DNA of 64,000 bases, from NCBI GenBank assembly GCA_009823395.1, contig CM020506.1, positions 22,926,501-22,990,500 on the forward strand, read 5' to 3'. The notes beneath the pieces were generated by a model. That model was not told the origin of the DNA. It did not search any database and was given only the letters and a program-made list of their open reading frames with translations. Each line of letters begins with the position of its first letter. The stretch's first letter is position 1. The stretch comes from Thamnaconus septentrionalis (taxonomy: Eukaryota > Chordata > Actinopteri > Tetraodontiformes > Monacanthidae). Shown here piece after piece: positions 48,033-59,281 of this stretch. Made by a program: the position numbers and the translations under genes.

Positions 48033-48975
48033 GGCCTCTCTCCGGGCGTGACAGGTTGTACAGGCGGCTAGAAGGCAGTGTTGAACCAGGGATCAGGTTA
48101 ATGGCACAGTCATAAGGTCGATGAGGGGGAAGAGACAAGGCCCGATCCTTACAAAAGACCTCCCCCAAGTCATGGTATTCCACAGGAACTGAGGACAGAT
48201 CAGGCGGTGAGAGCGAGGAGGGTGAGGAGTGAGACACAGGGACAGCCGAACGGAGGCAGTGAGAGTGGCAAAAGGTGCTCCAACTGACAATGGAGGAGGA
48301 CGACCAATCAATGTGTGGATTGTGAAGCTTCAGCCAGGGTAACCCTAACACAACCGGGGCAGATGGCGAGGAAATGACTAAGAACGTGATGTGCTCTCGG
48401 TGATTGCCAGAGACGGTAAGTGAGATGGGGGCTGTCTGATGGGTAACAGTTTCGAGGAGGGAATTGTTGATGGCCTTAACGGGCCAAGGGCAGTTAACAG
48501 ATGTCAGGGGACAGTTTATGGACCGGACGAACTCTCTATCAATGAAGTTATCGTCAGCTCCAGAGTCAACGAGAACCCCAACACTAACAGACCCCACTAG
48601 ATAAGAGATGCTGGCAAGAAGGCAGACACGTTGATGTGAGGCGGACGGCAGTCTTGAATCACTCACCAAGGCGTTGGTTGCCGACGGTAGGCGAGCGCTC
48701 CTAGGCCTCACTGGGCACTGGGGAATGTAGTGCCCAGACTGTCCGCAGTAGATGCAGAGTCCCTGGGCGACCCGTCGGCTGCGTTCTTCTGGAGGAAGGC
48801 GAAAGCGACCGAGCTGCATGGGCTCCCCAGCCTCGGGTAATGGGGTAGTGGGGACCACCCAGTTAGGAGCAGGAATGGGAGCATGCTGACCCGGAGCAAG
48901 TCGTGGGGAAATGGTCACTCTGCGCTCTCGTCTCTCTCTCAGCCTGTTGTCAATCTTGATGGAGAGGTTAATCAA
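48016..48975 (-). CDS. Chromovirus gag C-terminus, protease and start of RT
   Basis: A 319-codon frame. The gag end has a CCHC zinc knuckle ([14 protein letters not shown]). The aspartic protease has [13 protein letters not shown] as active site and [13 protein letters not shown] as the later conserved block. Next comes the segment entering RT ([30 protein letters not shown]). The frame is lost at about 48038 in a GA dinucleotide run, where the main pol frame takes over. Confidence 0.85.
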   Translation of the reverse strand: MINLSIKIDNRLRERRERRVTISPRLAPGQHAPIPAPNWVVPTTPLPEAGEPMQLGRFRLPPEERSRRVAQGLCIYCGQSGHYIPQCPVRPRSARLPSATNALVSDSRLPSASHQRVCLLASISYLVGSVSVGVLVDSGADDNFIDREFVRSINCPLTSVNCPWPVKAINNSLLETVTHQTAPISLTVSGNHREHITFLVISSPSAPVVLGLPWLKLHNPHIDWSSSSIVSWSTFCHSHCLRSAVPVSHSSPSSLSPPDLSSVPVEYHDLGEVFCKDRALSLPPHRPYDCAINLIPGSTLPSSRLYNLSRPERGHGRVH

Positions 48976-49042
48976 TGATTCCAGTGAATCTGGCTCATCC
49001 CCTGCGTGGCTAGTTGGTCCTTAATCTCTTCAGAGAGTCCCT

Positions 49043-49648
49043 TTAAAAAGCAGATTGGAGAGCCAACTCATTCCAGCCGCTCTCAGAGGCTAAAATCCTG
49101 AACTCGATGGAAAACTCTGCGACTGACTGGGTCTTCTGACGAGGGCTAGGAGTCGGTGGGCTGAAGTCGCGCACGGAAGGGCAGGTCAAAACCTTCTTCA
49201 TCTCGGTGGTAAAAGTGGCAAAGGAAGCCAGCGCTGGTGACTGAGCCTCCCACAGAGAGTTTGCCCATTCCCCAGCCCTTCCCCGGAGAAGGTTGACTAC
49301 AAAGGCTAGCCTAGCCCTGTCAGTAGCATAGGATGTAGGTTGCTGGTCAAAAACGAGTGAACACTGGAGCAAAACCTGCTGCAGGCCCCTATCTCTCCCA
49401 GAGTAGCATTCAGGAGAAGGAATCGATGGTTCCCGACCGCGGACTGGTTCTGGTTCACGTGGAGCATCAACCACAGGAAGTGCAGGACCACTCGCTTGGG
49501 GTTGGGTGCGGCTTGACAATTCCTGAACGTTGGCAGACAGGTTCTGGAGAGTTTCGATTACCTCCTTTAGCAGCCTTTCATGTCTGCCCAGCAGCGAGCC
49601 CTGCATGCTAACTGCCTGTTGGAGAGAGCCTGGATCCGCTGAGTCCAT
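49043..49648 (-). CDS. gag: Chromovirus gag N-terminal part
   Basis: Starts MDSADPGSLQQAVSMQGSLL at 49648, only 17 nt inside the 5' LTR, with the primer-binding site between. The frame listed upstream to 49747 is LTR sequence. A coiled-coil-like N-terminus is followed by a PECYSGRDRGLQQVLLQCSL and WANSLWEAQSPALASFATFT capsid region. It stops at 49043 because the frame is lost in a short T-run; the same gag continues in the frame of 48975-48016. Confidence 0.85.
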   Translation of the reverse strand: MDSADPGSLQQAVSMQGSLLGRHERLLKEVIETLQNLSANVQELSSRTQPQASGPALPVVDAPREPEPVRGREPSIPSPECYSGRDRGLQQVLLQCSLVFDQQPTSYATDRARLAFVVNLLRGRAGEWANSLWEAQSPALASFATFTTEMKKVLTCPSVRDFSPPTPSPRQKTQSVAEFSIEFRILASESGWNELALQSAF

Positions 49649-49653
49649 GGTTG

Positions 49654-49663
49654 GCCAGAACGT
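49654..49663 (-). promoter_or_regulatory. Chromovirus primer-binding site, complementary to its own LTR
   Basis: Sense strand ACGTTCTGGC, 2 nt inside the 5' LTR. The same LTR contains the exact complement GCCAGAACGT (sense) at 50008-49999, and the other LTR at 45168-45159. No tRNA match is obvious. See findings. Confidence 0.6.
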
Positions 49664-49665
49664 AC

Positions 49666-50191
49666 TGTTACGCTTGGAACGAGGTCTGGACTCAGGCGCG
49701 GACACAGGTCTCAGGAGGTAGAAAAAGGTGTCTTTTATTGCCAACAACCTTGCAGGACTGACAGCTGGACTGAAAAACTAAACAAGAACAAAAACGCTGG
49801 ATCCTCCAGGAACACGGTCACAAAAGAAACAAAAACAAAATCACTACCTAAAGGTAGGACGCTGCAAGCAGGCAGGGAACAAAAATCGCTAGGCTGGCTA
49901 GGCAGAGACTAAAACGGAAATAAAGGCAGCAAAGGCACTTGGAAAGGGAGCATAAATACACGGCACACAGGGCAGTAACTCTCAGGAGTGGCAACGAGAC
50001 GTTCTGGCACGGAGGAGGAGGACTGTTGGACCTATATGCTACTGCTGCTGATGGGGATTGTCTGCAGCTGGTCCTAATCAGCAGAACCTGCCTCAGCTGC
50101 TCCGTGCCAGCCCTGGGGAGAATAGGGAAAGATTCCAAGCAGTTAGTAGGGGAAGAAACACAAAATAAAGGCACAAACAGGAAATATGACA
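49666..50191 (-). mobile_element. Chromovirus 5' LTR with TATA box
   Basis: 526 bp. In the sense direction it starts TGTCATATTTCC. A TATA-like CATATAGG lies at about 50038-50031, roughly 28 nt before GCCAGAACGT, a likely transcription start. No AATAAA was placed with certainty. Confidence 0.9.
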
Positions 50192-50196
50192 CAAGC

Positions 50197-50868
50197 AGCC
50201 CACTTCACTCGCTCGCTTCCCCCCTCCTGCTCTCGCTCAAAACTCTCTCTGCACGCTCGGATTGTCTTTTCCGCGCGCTCAACTAGCGATTGTGCCACAA
50301 AACTAACCAATCAGAGACCTTACGGAAGTACACTCTGATTGGCTGTCTATCCACCAATGAGATCACTAGTTACATTTACCAGAGGGAAAAAAAACAACAA
50401 CAAAAAAAAACCCGAAGACGCTTGCGTGAGACGGACACCGACTGGATAAAGACTTGACTCATCACAAACTTTTGTCAGTTTTTTATTTTTTATTTATTTA
50501 TTTTTTAAATCATACATCAGTTTATTTTAAGACAGTAGATATTGTGTGACTGACGAATACTTTCCTCTCCGTCCGGGGCACTTTTAGATAATGTCAGGTG
50601 AACAGCCACAACCAGCACGACCACATGTATTTTGTGTGGCCTTTCTTTTAAACGTTGTGTCAGTACATTTGTTAAGTTCTTTTTTTTTTTTACGTTAGTG
50701 TGCATTCATTGTATGTTTATAAGCTAGCCATTAGCTATTTTTCTCAGTGTTTTAATGACAAATCCTTTGACTAGCCTACACCTGTCATTAGTTTAAGATC
50801 AAATTATTTTGTTAGCTTGGTACATAGCCAGCTAAACTCGAGGCCAACAACCATTTACCGCGATTTTA
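50197..50868. other. Upstream region of HECT-family gene
   Basis: 50197-50290 continues the GAGCGAGCG-type repeat. After the CCAAT cluster come an A-rich run, T-rich text and TTTTTTTTTT near 50680. No coding sequence is seen. Confidence 0.4.
50307..50358. promoter_or_regulatory. CCAAT cluster, possible promoter
   Basis: CCAATC at 50307-50312, GATTGG at 50337-50342 and CCAAT at 50354-50358. The first two form an inverted pair (CCAATCAGAG and CTCTGATTGG). It lies about 510 bp before the first exon of the HECT-family gene. Promoter use is inference. Confidence 0.4.
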
Positions 50869-51960
50869 ATGTCAGTCGCCAGAAACCTTGTGTCTATACT
50901 ACTTGACACTTTGGCTCCAAACGGTTCATCAAGCCCTACAAGGCAGGAGACGGAGCAGGCTGGCCCAGCCCCTAGAAATCTAACTGTGCAGCAAGAAATG
51001 GCAAGGTTTGTTCTTCAAACCACACAACGTCATTGCACTGGTGAAGAGCAATCTTTTCCTGTTAAAATGTGTAAAATCAAATGCGCATTTTGAATCACAC
51101 TCAGACAATAGTTTTATTTGTGACTACATGGGAAAATGTATATACATACAGTATGTTAGAATTTGCATGCAGCACTTACTAAAGTCACGTTTATATTTTA
51201 TTCTACAGATCTTTTCCAGGATATTTTAAATCTAACTTTAATCATGGTAAAAAGAGGTCTTTGACTGCCACCAAACATCTTAGGAGGGTAACCAGTAAGA
51301 CAACCGCTCTCACTTTTATCTGCTGCAAAAAATACTGCCCACACACCGTTGCCAGTCGAGAAACTCAAACTCATTCTAGTGGGCATGGGGAGACAGATGG
51401 TGAGCCTTCCTGAACATGGTGACCACACACAGGTACAACTTTCAGTCCAATTGTTGTTTAACTTGTCCACTTCCCCCCGTCTCTTTTTTCTCTCTCTGTC
51501 TTACCTTTTCATTATAATAGATTTCAAGGCTCCTGGCTGACACATTTCCAAAAATGGAGGGTATTTGCTTTATACAAGAGGCTGGCTATTGTATAAAGCA
51601 ACAGGTTTGTAGGATAAATATTGTTTCAATATTTTATATTTATGAACTATCACATCTAACTTTCCATTTTTTGGTGGTAAACAGATGATTTCTAAACTTT
51701 TTTCCCCCCCTTTTTTTTCTTTTTCTTAATTACGGTGGGAGCGGTCGACAAAAACTTACTGTCATTCTACGAGCTGTGTCAGCAGGCAGTAAAGCCACTT
51801 TTTACATAGTACCGCTTCAGGAGACATTGGACACCTCTCCTCTTCCTCCTGACTCAAAGCACTTCTCAAAGATGCCAAAGAAGACATGTTACCAGTGTAA
51901 TAAAGTGATGCCGTTGCACATGCTTGCGGTGCATGTCAAGGAATGCAAGGGGAAACTATC

Positions 51961-52002
<42 letters not shown>

Positions 52003-52640
52003 GGTGAGGTAAAATTGTTGTTGTTTAACTTTTTTTTTCTTTACAATTTAAATTGAATTGACTGTTCTGTAAATTTGCAGTCATCTGTTGGTGTATCTAT
52101 TGTGGAGAACATGTGGAATTTTTTTTATAACAATTAGATTTCATTGGAAATTTTAGCAAACACTTCAAATTTGTCACAGTGATACATAGTACGCACAAAT
52201 TGGCGTATGTATGTATGAAGAAAATAAACCAAAGCAACAAGATAATAATTTTAATAATTCTCATTAAAATTTTTCAAACCACTTTCGATTTTTGTCTTTC
52301 CTATGCTTTTCTTCAGAGCAATTGTACTACATTCAACAACAAGACTGATTCCAATGCTACAGCAAGTAAGAAAGGGCTTGGGACTATCTGGTCTTGTGGA
52401 CCAGATGGCCTCAAACCCTGCAGCTCGCCAGTCTTTGTTTGTACCTAGAAAGATCACAGAGATTCCACAGAGTTTAACAGCTCTAACTGCACTCAAGTTA
52501 TTAGGCCAATGGTTGTTTGATTTAAAAACTAGACAAGTTCTTATGTATTTTTATTATTATTCGTTATTTTTCACAATACTTACAGTTGTTACACAATACA
52601 TACAGTTTTTGTACGCATTTGTTAAGTATTTTGATGGTTT
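50869..52640 (+). pseudogene. HECT-family (G2E3-like) multi-exon gene, broken
   Basis: Exon 1 (50869-51005) starts MSVARNLVSILLDTLAPNGS and ends QQEMA at a GT donor. Exon 2 (51209-51432) follows a CTACAG acceptor and continues in phase as RSFPGYFKSNFNHGKKRSLT through LILVGMGRQMVSLPEHGDHT. Exon 3 (51521-about 51602) reads ISRLLADTFPKMEG, but its end RGWLLYKATG is in another frame. Exon 4 (about 51735-52003) reads GSGRQKLTVILRAVSAGSKA, FYIVPLQETLDTSPLPPDSK and a Cys-rich CYQCNKVMPLHMLAVHVKEC finger, then poly-Asp. Its acceptor lacks AG. A later exon (from 52317) reads STTRLIPMLQQVRKGLGLSG and IPQSLTALTALKLLGQWL, a HECT-region segment. The catalytic end is absent. The family resemblance is from memory; it converges on the integrase gene at 52740. 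Confidence 0.5.
51958..52003. repeat. (GAT)n run coding for poly-Asp
   Basis: About fourteen GAT triplets at the end of exon 4 of the HECT-family gene. Confidence 0.9.
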
Positions 52641-52739
52641 GTAAAATAAGGTTCCAGAAACCAGCAATTGTATCGACATGTTTTAAGTGTTAATGTGAGA
52701 CACCTTGTGCAAGAACTGTATATACAAGTCACGACCACA

Positions 52740-54720
52740 TTACTTGTCCCAGTGGATCAACAGTTCTCTGAAGTTCCTCCAGGGCCTCATCATCCAGTGG
52801 GCATTCAATTTAAGGAACTACAACTGTTCCAGTAGCACTAGTGCCATCGTTCAGTACGACACCCTCCCAGTCCATTTGTAGGTCTTGAAGTTCCTACAAA
52901 GTCAGAAAAAACAAAACAAAAGCAATAAGTCATGGCTCAAAATATTGCACTGTTATGTGTATTTTGTTTATTACAAAACAGTTGTTTCATAAAAGTGTAT
53001 CTATGTATCTTCTTAATATAAATTAGAACAACTGGTTAATAAATTGTTGCTAAGGATTCTAAACATCATGTGCCTTTCACTGCAACCAACAAAAGTATCA
53101 AGGTTTGTTTGTGAAAATTATCTGCATCATCTACACACAAATCCTGACAACCTCATCAATAGACATGACCACGTTATAAAAGAGATTTGAAAGTGGCAAC
53201 ATCGGTATTAGCTTGTCACACAGCTTGCTTTATATGAACTGTTAAATTCTAATGATGTACCTCAAGTCTTTCCTCTTCGTGCAGATCTTGTAGATGTCCC
53301 ATACACCAAAGTTGTTCAGGAGTGAGACCTCCTTCTGACCGTAGCAAATGATTATCCCATCCTCCGGTGAAGGTGTCAAGGTAAAGCTTGGAGTCTAGGG
53401 AAAAAGATGTAGTGTACACCAAACAGGTGTAACCACATCTGAGACATCCAGCAGACCATCTAGTATTTGGAAGTGACTGCTATCCAGACATCACACCAAA
53501 GTCGCTCTATTCTAGAATGAAATTTGAGTTGGCCAACATCAATTTATGCTTTTATTGAGAAACTAAATTGCAATGACAATAAATAGGCATTCAGAAATCG
53601 CAAGACTTTAAAACAACTAACCTCTGGTTGTGCACACTCTTTCCAGAGATAAAGCTTGCTCTCCCGGTTCCCCGTATGGCAAACATGTAGTGTGCAATGT
53701 CCACATTTTCAACACCCTGATCCCCTCTTACCCTAGTATGAAAATACATTTTTATGATAATGATTGAATGATCATTGAATTGAATGATAATTAATCTAAC
53801 AAGATTTACTTAAAGATATTAAATGAAAGCGCTTGTTGATAGTATGTGATATATATTTTAGATATGAAATTTTAACACAGGCATTTATCCACATGTGTTT
53901 GTTTTGGCAGAATACCTACATGGTAAACCATGGAGCTGGGTCGATCTCATAAAAAATGAGAACGCAGTTTCTGCTTTGTTGTTTGTTGCTGCATTCAAGT
54001 ACATGATCTGCAAAAAACAGGGAATTTCACATCTGCTTTCAGCTGTTCCATCAGACCTATGGCTTACATCTTATAGTGTGGTATCATACAATAAAAAAAA
54101 ATATATTTATATAGGAAGACCCATATCTTGACACAGCCACTCAAATGTAATAAACACCTACCTGCATATGACATTCCAGTCACCTCCAATATTCAGTGTG
54201 TACAGTAGATAATTGCATGAACAGGCTGTTTTACTTTACCTTATGAGTTTGTACAACACACCCTAGTGCCAAGATCCATGAGAAGATCCCTGCAGCATCA
54301 ACAGGATGCATGGAGGCCATCATTCTCTGCCGCTGAATGCGGAGACCCATTGAAATCAAATGTCCTCGAACCATTCGATAGCCAGCATTTGGCATCTGAG
54401 CTTTTATTCCTGAAATGATGTTGTGGAGCTCTTCATCAGTCACTGTGCTGTATGATCCTCTTACAGACAAGCCAGATTCTTGCATTCTTTGGTATAGAGT
54501 TCTCCTCAAAACACCAAGGCATTTTGCAATGCAGGAAAGTGGCAAATGTGTGTCAAGCAGACTCTTCAGTTTTTCTACCTCAATCACAATTTTGGGGTGA
54601 CCAGGACCTGGAACAATTTCCATTTCATGTTCCACAATTGGTTGTACAGCTGAGATTAATTTCCCACTGAACAGCATGATGGAGATTTTGTAAAGCAACT
54701 GTAATTTCTGACACACCACC
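52740..54720 (-). pseudogene. IS3-type integrase-core gene, copy 2
   Basis: Minus strand, multi-exon. The HTH exon (about 54700-54241) reads VEHEMEIVPGPGHPKIVIEV, LSCIAKCLGVLRRTLYQRMQ, GSYSTVTDEELHNIISGIKA and GYRMVRGHLISMGLRIQRQR, ending at an AAG/GTAAAG donor. An rve exon after TTTTTTGCAG (about 54018) reads IMYLNAATNNKAETAFSFFM and TQLHGLPCR. Next (about 53738-53640) comes [31 protein letters not shown]; then (about 53395-53262) GWDNHLLRSEGGLTPEQLWC; then (about 52888-52745) ELQDLQMDWEGVVLNDGTSA and, after an in-frame TAA, IECPLDDEALEELQ. The exon with the first catalytic Asp (HIDG-like) was not found. Better preserved than copy 1. Confidence 0.65.
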
Positions 54721-55640
54721 TATTTGTTCACAGAATGACTCAAAGAGAATGAGTTGATGGCGAGTCAAGAACGCACTCAAGGCATTTTCAACCGTCTCTT
54801 GCTCTTCCACTGGCAGGTCGTTCCAAATGTCAAAATCATCAAGGTCTTCTTCTGTCTTGGAAAACATGAGGTGAACACTTTTTTCATGTTTGCAGCATTG
54901 TCACAGATAATGTGGTCAACGTTTGTCTTGATTCGATGTTCTTCGCATATTTACTCAAACTTTTCACAAATGTATGGGATCCTTTGAAGTGGCTGCACGC
55001 GAACAACTGGGATTTCAATATAAGTCTGTCATCTTCAATGTTGATCCAGTGTCCTGTAACTCCAAGAAAGGCTCTCATCCTCCGGTCTGACCATATGTCT
55101 ACTCTACAGTCGCTGGCACTTTATCTGCCATTGCTAGTTCATTTTTTTTTTTTTTAGCTTGATTTGCCTATCTGTCACCAGACTGTCAAGTAATTGTTCT
55201 TCAACTTACTGGAGAGTACTTGTTGTCCATTATTGACAAAATCCAATTAAAGCTTTGATGTTCAATGATGGACAATGACATGTTGCACTTTATACTGAGG
55301 TCAGACAGTATTGAGTTTGTAATGGCTTCCACTGAAGATGGCCACATTAAATCGAATCTATGTTAGTATTAGTAAGACGTAGCTTTCTAACAGCCGTAAC
55401 AGTTATCTAAGAAGGTGCATTCATGTGGCTTACCTTTCTTTGCGGGTTTTGTAGTGACTGATGAAGTTTGAAGTTGTGGTGGTTGTGTCACTTATTTTTG
55501 AGCAGCAGACCTTGCAGACCTTAAACCCAAATTTAATAATTCTTGGTCTACCCTCCTCCATGACTGCTGCTCGTGTGGAAATGTTGGGAACTTTCCATTT
55601 GTCCTACCTCCCATTAGTCCTACCTCCCATTGGTCTGACA
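54640..55640 (-). pseudogene. ZBED-type hAT transposase, decayed
   Basis: Minus strand. At about 55565-55455 a BED finger reads IIKFGFKVCKVCCSKISDTT and TSNFISHYKTRKE, with a GTAAGC donor. The next part reads LMWPSSVEAITNSILSDLSI and HQSFNWILSIMDNKYSP (55345-55215). The catalytic region is RRMRAFLGVTGHWINIEDDR and LKSQLFACSHFKGSHT (55085-54960), then a CDNAANMKK-like block in other frames, and DFDIWNDLPVEEQETVENAL (54840-54780). This is the BED + RNase H-like order of hAT transposases. Multiple frame breaks are present, and the C-terminal dimerisation block is missing. Confidence 0.65.
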
Positions 55641-55659
55641 ATTTAGTGATGGAAATTCC

Positions 55660-55973
55660 GACTCTTTTCAGAGAACTGGTTCTTTTGGCTTGGCCCACTA
55701 AAAAGTGGGAGCCAAAAGAGAAGGTTTGGCTCCCAAGTGGCTCCTTAGATTTTCTGTTGCTTCTATTATTTTATGGCCAAATTGTCGTGGTCGTGATCGC
55801 GATCGTCGACGGGGGAGGGAGGGTTGCGGTGCGGTGCCGCCAGCGGTGGACTGGTGGAGATTGCGATCGTTGACGGGGGGAGCCGGCTCTCAGACAATCA
55901 GGAGCCGGCTCTCTTCGTTCACTTCAAAGAGCCGGCTCTTTGAACCGGTTCGTTTGCAAACGACCCATCACTA
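55660..55973. mobile_element. hAT right terminal region
   Basis: GAGCCGGCTCTC and GAGCCGGCTCTTTGAACCGG repeats lead to CGACCCATCACTA at 55961-55973, whose inverse TAGTGATGGGTCG is a hAT-type end. It belongs with the transposase to its left. The other end was not found, so no duplication can be tested. Confidence 0.55.
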
Positions 55974-56182
55974 CGACAAATTAATAATAATAATAATAAT
56001 GTTTTTTATTTATAAAGCGCTTTTTCAGGTGCTCAAAGTCGCTTTACAGGTAAAATAATAATATAAAACAAGAGATTAAGATAATAATTAAAATAGATGT
56101 AACACAAGAATAAAATCAGATTAAAAACAAACAGGGTTGAAAGGGCAAAAATGGGCTGGGAGGTGTGGTGGGTTGGGAGGGT

Positions 56183-59100
56183 TCAGGGAGGGTAGGCAAG
56201 TCTGAAGAGGTGGGTTTTGAGGGCAGACTTGAATTTGTTGAGCTCCGTGCAGTTGCGGATGTGGTTGGGGAGGGAGTTCCAGAGGGTGGGGGCGGAGACA
56301 CTGAAGGCCCGGTCCCCCAGGGTTCGGTGCTTAGTTATGGCAGGGGGTGATAGGAGGTTTGCGTCAGCAGAACGGAGGGGACGGTTTGGGGTGTGTCGGA
56401 CAATGAGGTCAGACAAGTAGGGAGGGGCCAGGTTATGGAGTGACTTGAAGGTGAGGAGGAGGATCTTGAATTGGATACGGTGGACAACAGGAAGCCAATG
56501 GAGTTGATGGAGGACGGGGGTGATGTGGTCGTAGGGGCGGGAACCGGTGAGAAGTCTGGCGGCGGAGTTCTGGATGTATTGAAGTTTATTGAGGGTGGAG
56601 GATGGGAGGCCGTAGAAAAGGCTGTTGCAGTAGTCCAGTCGGGTGGTGATGAAGACGTGTGTGAGGGTTTCAGCAGCAGAGGGAGTGAGGAAGGGACGGA
56701 GTCTGGCGATGTTTTTCAGGTGAGAGAAGGCGGAGCGGGCAAGTTGGGAGATATGGTGGTTGAAGGTGAGGTTGGGGTCGAGGTGGATTCCGAGGTTGCG
56801 GACAAGTGATGATGGGGGTATATGGGATTTGTCGATGCTGATGGTGATGTCAGAGGTGGATGTAGTGAGGGATTTGGGACCGATGATTATGAGATCCGAT
56901 TTGTCACTGTTGAGTTTGAGGAAGTTATGATGCATCCAGGTTTTTATTGCGTTGAGGCAGGAGGTGACGGTGGTCAGGGTGGTGGGGGAGATGGAGTGGG
57001 TGGAGATGTATAATTGAATGTCGTCGCCGTAGCAGTGAAAGTTGAGTCCATGTAGTCGGATGATATGGCCCAGGGGGAGGAGGTAAAGGGTGAAAAGTAG
57101 GGGACCAAGCACCGATCCCTGAGGGACACCTTGGGGGAGTGGGGCGGTGGAGGAGGAGCAGTGATTTATGTAAATAAACTGTTGACGGTTGGAGAGGTAA
57201 GATGTGATCCAAGTGAGTGCGGAGCCAGTGATGTGGAGGTCGGATGATAGACGGTTGAGGAGGATGGAGTGGCTGATTGTGTCGAAAGCGGCAGACAGGT
57301 CCAAGAAGAGGAGAATTGTTAGTTGGTTGGAGTCAGAGGCGAGCAGGAGGTCGTTGGTGATTTTTAAAAGTGCTGTTTCTGTGCTGTGTTTTTTGCGGAA
57401 TCCTGATTGGAATGGTTCAAGGAGGTTATTGGATTCGAGATGGGCTGAGAGTTGCGAGGCGACGACACGTTCCATGATCTTCGACAGAAATGGTAGATTG
57501 GAGATAGGGCGGAAGTTGCTGGGGCAGTCGGGGTCAAGGCCGGGTTTTTTTAAGATTGGGGTGATGGCAGCCAGTTTGAGGGATGAAGGGACGGAGCCGG
57601 AAATGAACGAGGAGTTGATGATAGATGAGATGAGGGGGGAAATGGAAGGGAGGCAGTGTTTAAAGAGATAGGACGGGACGGGGTCAAGAGTACAGGTTGG
57701 GGTCTTCATGTTTTGAAGGATTTTGGTGATGGTTGAGGGAGTTGTGGGTGAGAAATGGCACAGAGGCTGGGTGGGTGGGGGAGGGTGGGAAAGGTGGAAG
57801 GGGTAGAGGTGGGAAGGGGGCGAGGAGCGGTAGATGGCAGTGACTTTGTCCTGGAAGTATTTGAGGAAGGTGTTGCATTTGCTGGGGGTGAATGATGTGG
57901 AGGTATGATCCTGCGGTTTGAGCTGACGGTTGACCATGGAGAATAGGGTTCTGGGATTGTTGGAGCCGATGAGGATGATGTTGGAGTAGTGGGAGGTCCT
58001 GGTGGTATTGAGGGCGGCGTTGTATTTGTGGATGTGCTCAGTGAGGTCGTGGAGATGAACAGTGATGCCGGTTTTCTTGTGAAGGCGTTCGAGTTGTCGT
58101 TTTTGTCTTTTCATGTTTCTGAGCTCCGGGGTGTACCAGGGTGCGGGCCGACGGAAGGAGACAGTTCTTTTGCGGGTGGGTGCAATGATGTCAAGGCAGG
58201 TCGAGAGGGTGGAATTGTACAGGTCAGTGAGGTCGGCGGTGTTGGCAGAGGCTAGGGGAGGGAGGGTGGGGATGGAGTTAGCCAGCTGAAGTGCGAACTG
58301 TGCTCGGGAGTGGGAGGTGAGTTTGCGGAAGGTAATAGTCCTTGGTTTGGTTGGGCTGGGTTGAGGGACGTGAATGTCGAGAGTGATTGCAAGGTGGTCC
58401 GAGATGTGAAGGTTATGGCTGGAGATGTTGGAGATGGTTATGTTGGTTGAGCAGACGGGGTCAAGGATATGACCATGCTTGTGGGTGGGGAAGTTGATGT
58501 GTTGGGTGAAATTGGAGTGGTTGAGGATGTCCAGAAAGTCTTGGGCAGGTCGGGAGGTGGGGTCATCAAGATGAAGGTTGAGGTCGCCGAGGAGGAGGAT
58601 GGATGGTGAGATTGTACTAAGATGAAGGAGGAGGTCTGAGAAGTCCTGGAGGAAAGAGGGGTTGGGTTTGGGTGGTCAATAGAGGACACTGAGGATGAAT
58701 GGAGATGGTCCGGGAAATTTCCAGGCGAGGTGTTCGAAGGAGGGGGTGGGGGGGAGCGAGATGGTAGTGGCACTGATGTTTTTCCTGAAGATTATTGCGA
58801 TGCCACCTCCTCGGCCCTCTGTGCGTGGTTGGTCCATGTATTTGTATCCAGTTGGTGTGGCTTGGTTGAGGGAGAAGTGGTCGGTGGGTTTGTGCCAGGT
58901 TTCAGTGAGACAGATTAAGTCCAGTTTATTGTCGGTTATGAATTCAGAAATGAGGAGGCTCTTGTTGTTGAGTGAACGAGTGTTGAAGGAGGCCAGACTG
59001 AGTCGGGGGAGGGTAGTTGGTTGATGACGAGCACGGAGAAGCGGGTGGAGGTTCGTGGGGTTGCACACTCTGGTGGTGGAAGGATGGGGGCGTCTGCGGC

Positions 59101-59281
59101 AGATGATGGTGGGAATGATGGAGCTGGAGATGGTGTGGTAGAATCCAGTAGGTGTCGAATGGTGCGTTTCATTGGGGAAGGCAGGTGAAGGGAGTAGTTT
59201 TGTCTGTTGTCGCTGGGGGGCGCTATGGCTGGGAAGTGGCGGTGTGGTTGAGTGCGAAGAAGAAGCGGATGTAAACACTAG
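56183..59281 (-). pseudogene. L2 LINE ORF2: endonuclease and reverse transcriptase, one nonsense codon
   Basis: Just over 1030 codons, open except for TGA at 58676-58678 (LSVLY then stop). The endonuclease is at about residues 70-300, with SLASFNTRSLNNKSLLISEF, LICLTETW (catalytic Glu) and GGGIAIIFRKN, then LLLGDLNLHLDD and SSHNLHISDHLAI after the stop. The reverse transcriptase spans 57600-56800, with NFRPISNLPFLSKIMERVVA, FLDLSAAFDTISH, GVPQGSVLGPLLFTLYLLPL and FHCYGDDIQLY. The C-terminal region has LPSSTLNKLQYIQNSAARLL, HWLPVVHRIQFKILLLTFK and APTLWNSLPNHIRN. It has no ATG at its start and begins right after the ORF1 stop. Confidence 0.88.

Larger units (their letters stand above)
44827..50191 (-). 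mobile_element. Sushi/Tf1-type chromovirus (Gypsy), both LTRs present
   Basis: 5365-bp minus-strand LTR retrotransposon with LTRs at 44827-45353 and 49666-50191 and a perfect 5-bp target duplication CAAGC (44822-44826 and 50192-50196). Gene order is gag, protease, RT, RNase H, integrase, chromodomain-like tail. Near-identical LTRs show a recent insertion. At least four small frame breaks interrupt the coding region. It inserted into an older GAGCGAGCG-type repeat. Chromodomain and sushi affinity are from motif reading. Confidence 0.9.

Noticed and set aside
56165..58255. Plus-strand open frames rich in Gly, Val and Glu (for example 57204-57671)
   Set aside because: They are antisense shadows of the L2 LINE ORF2.
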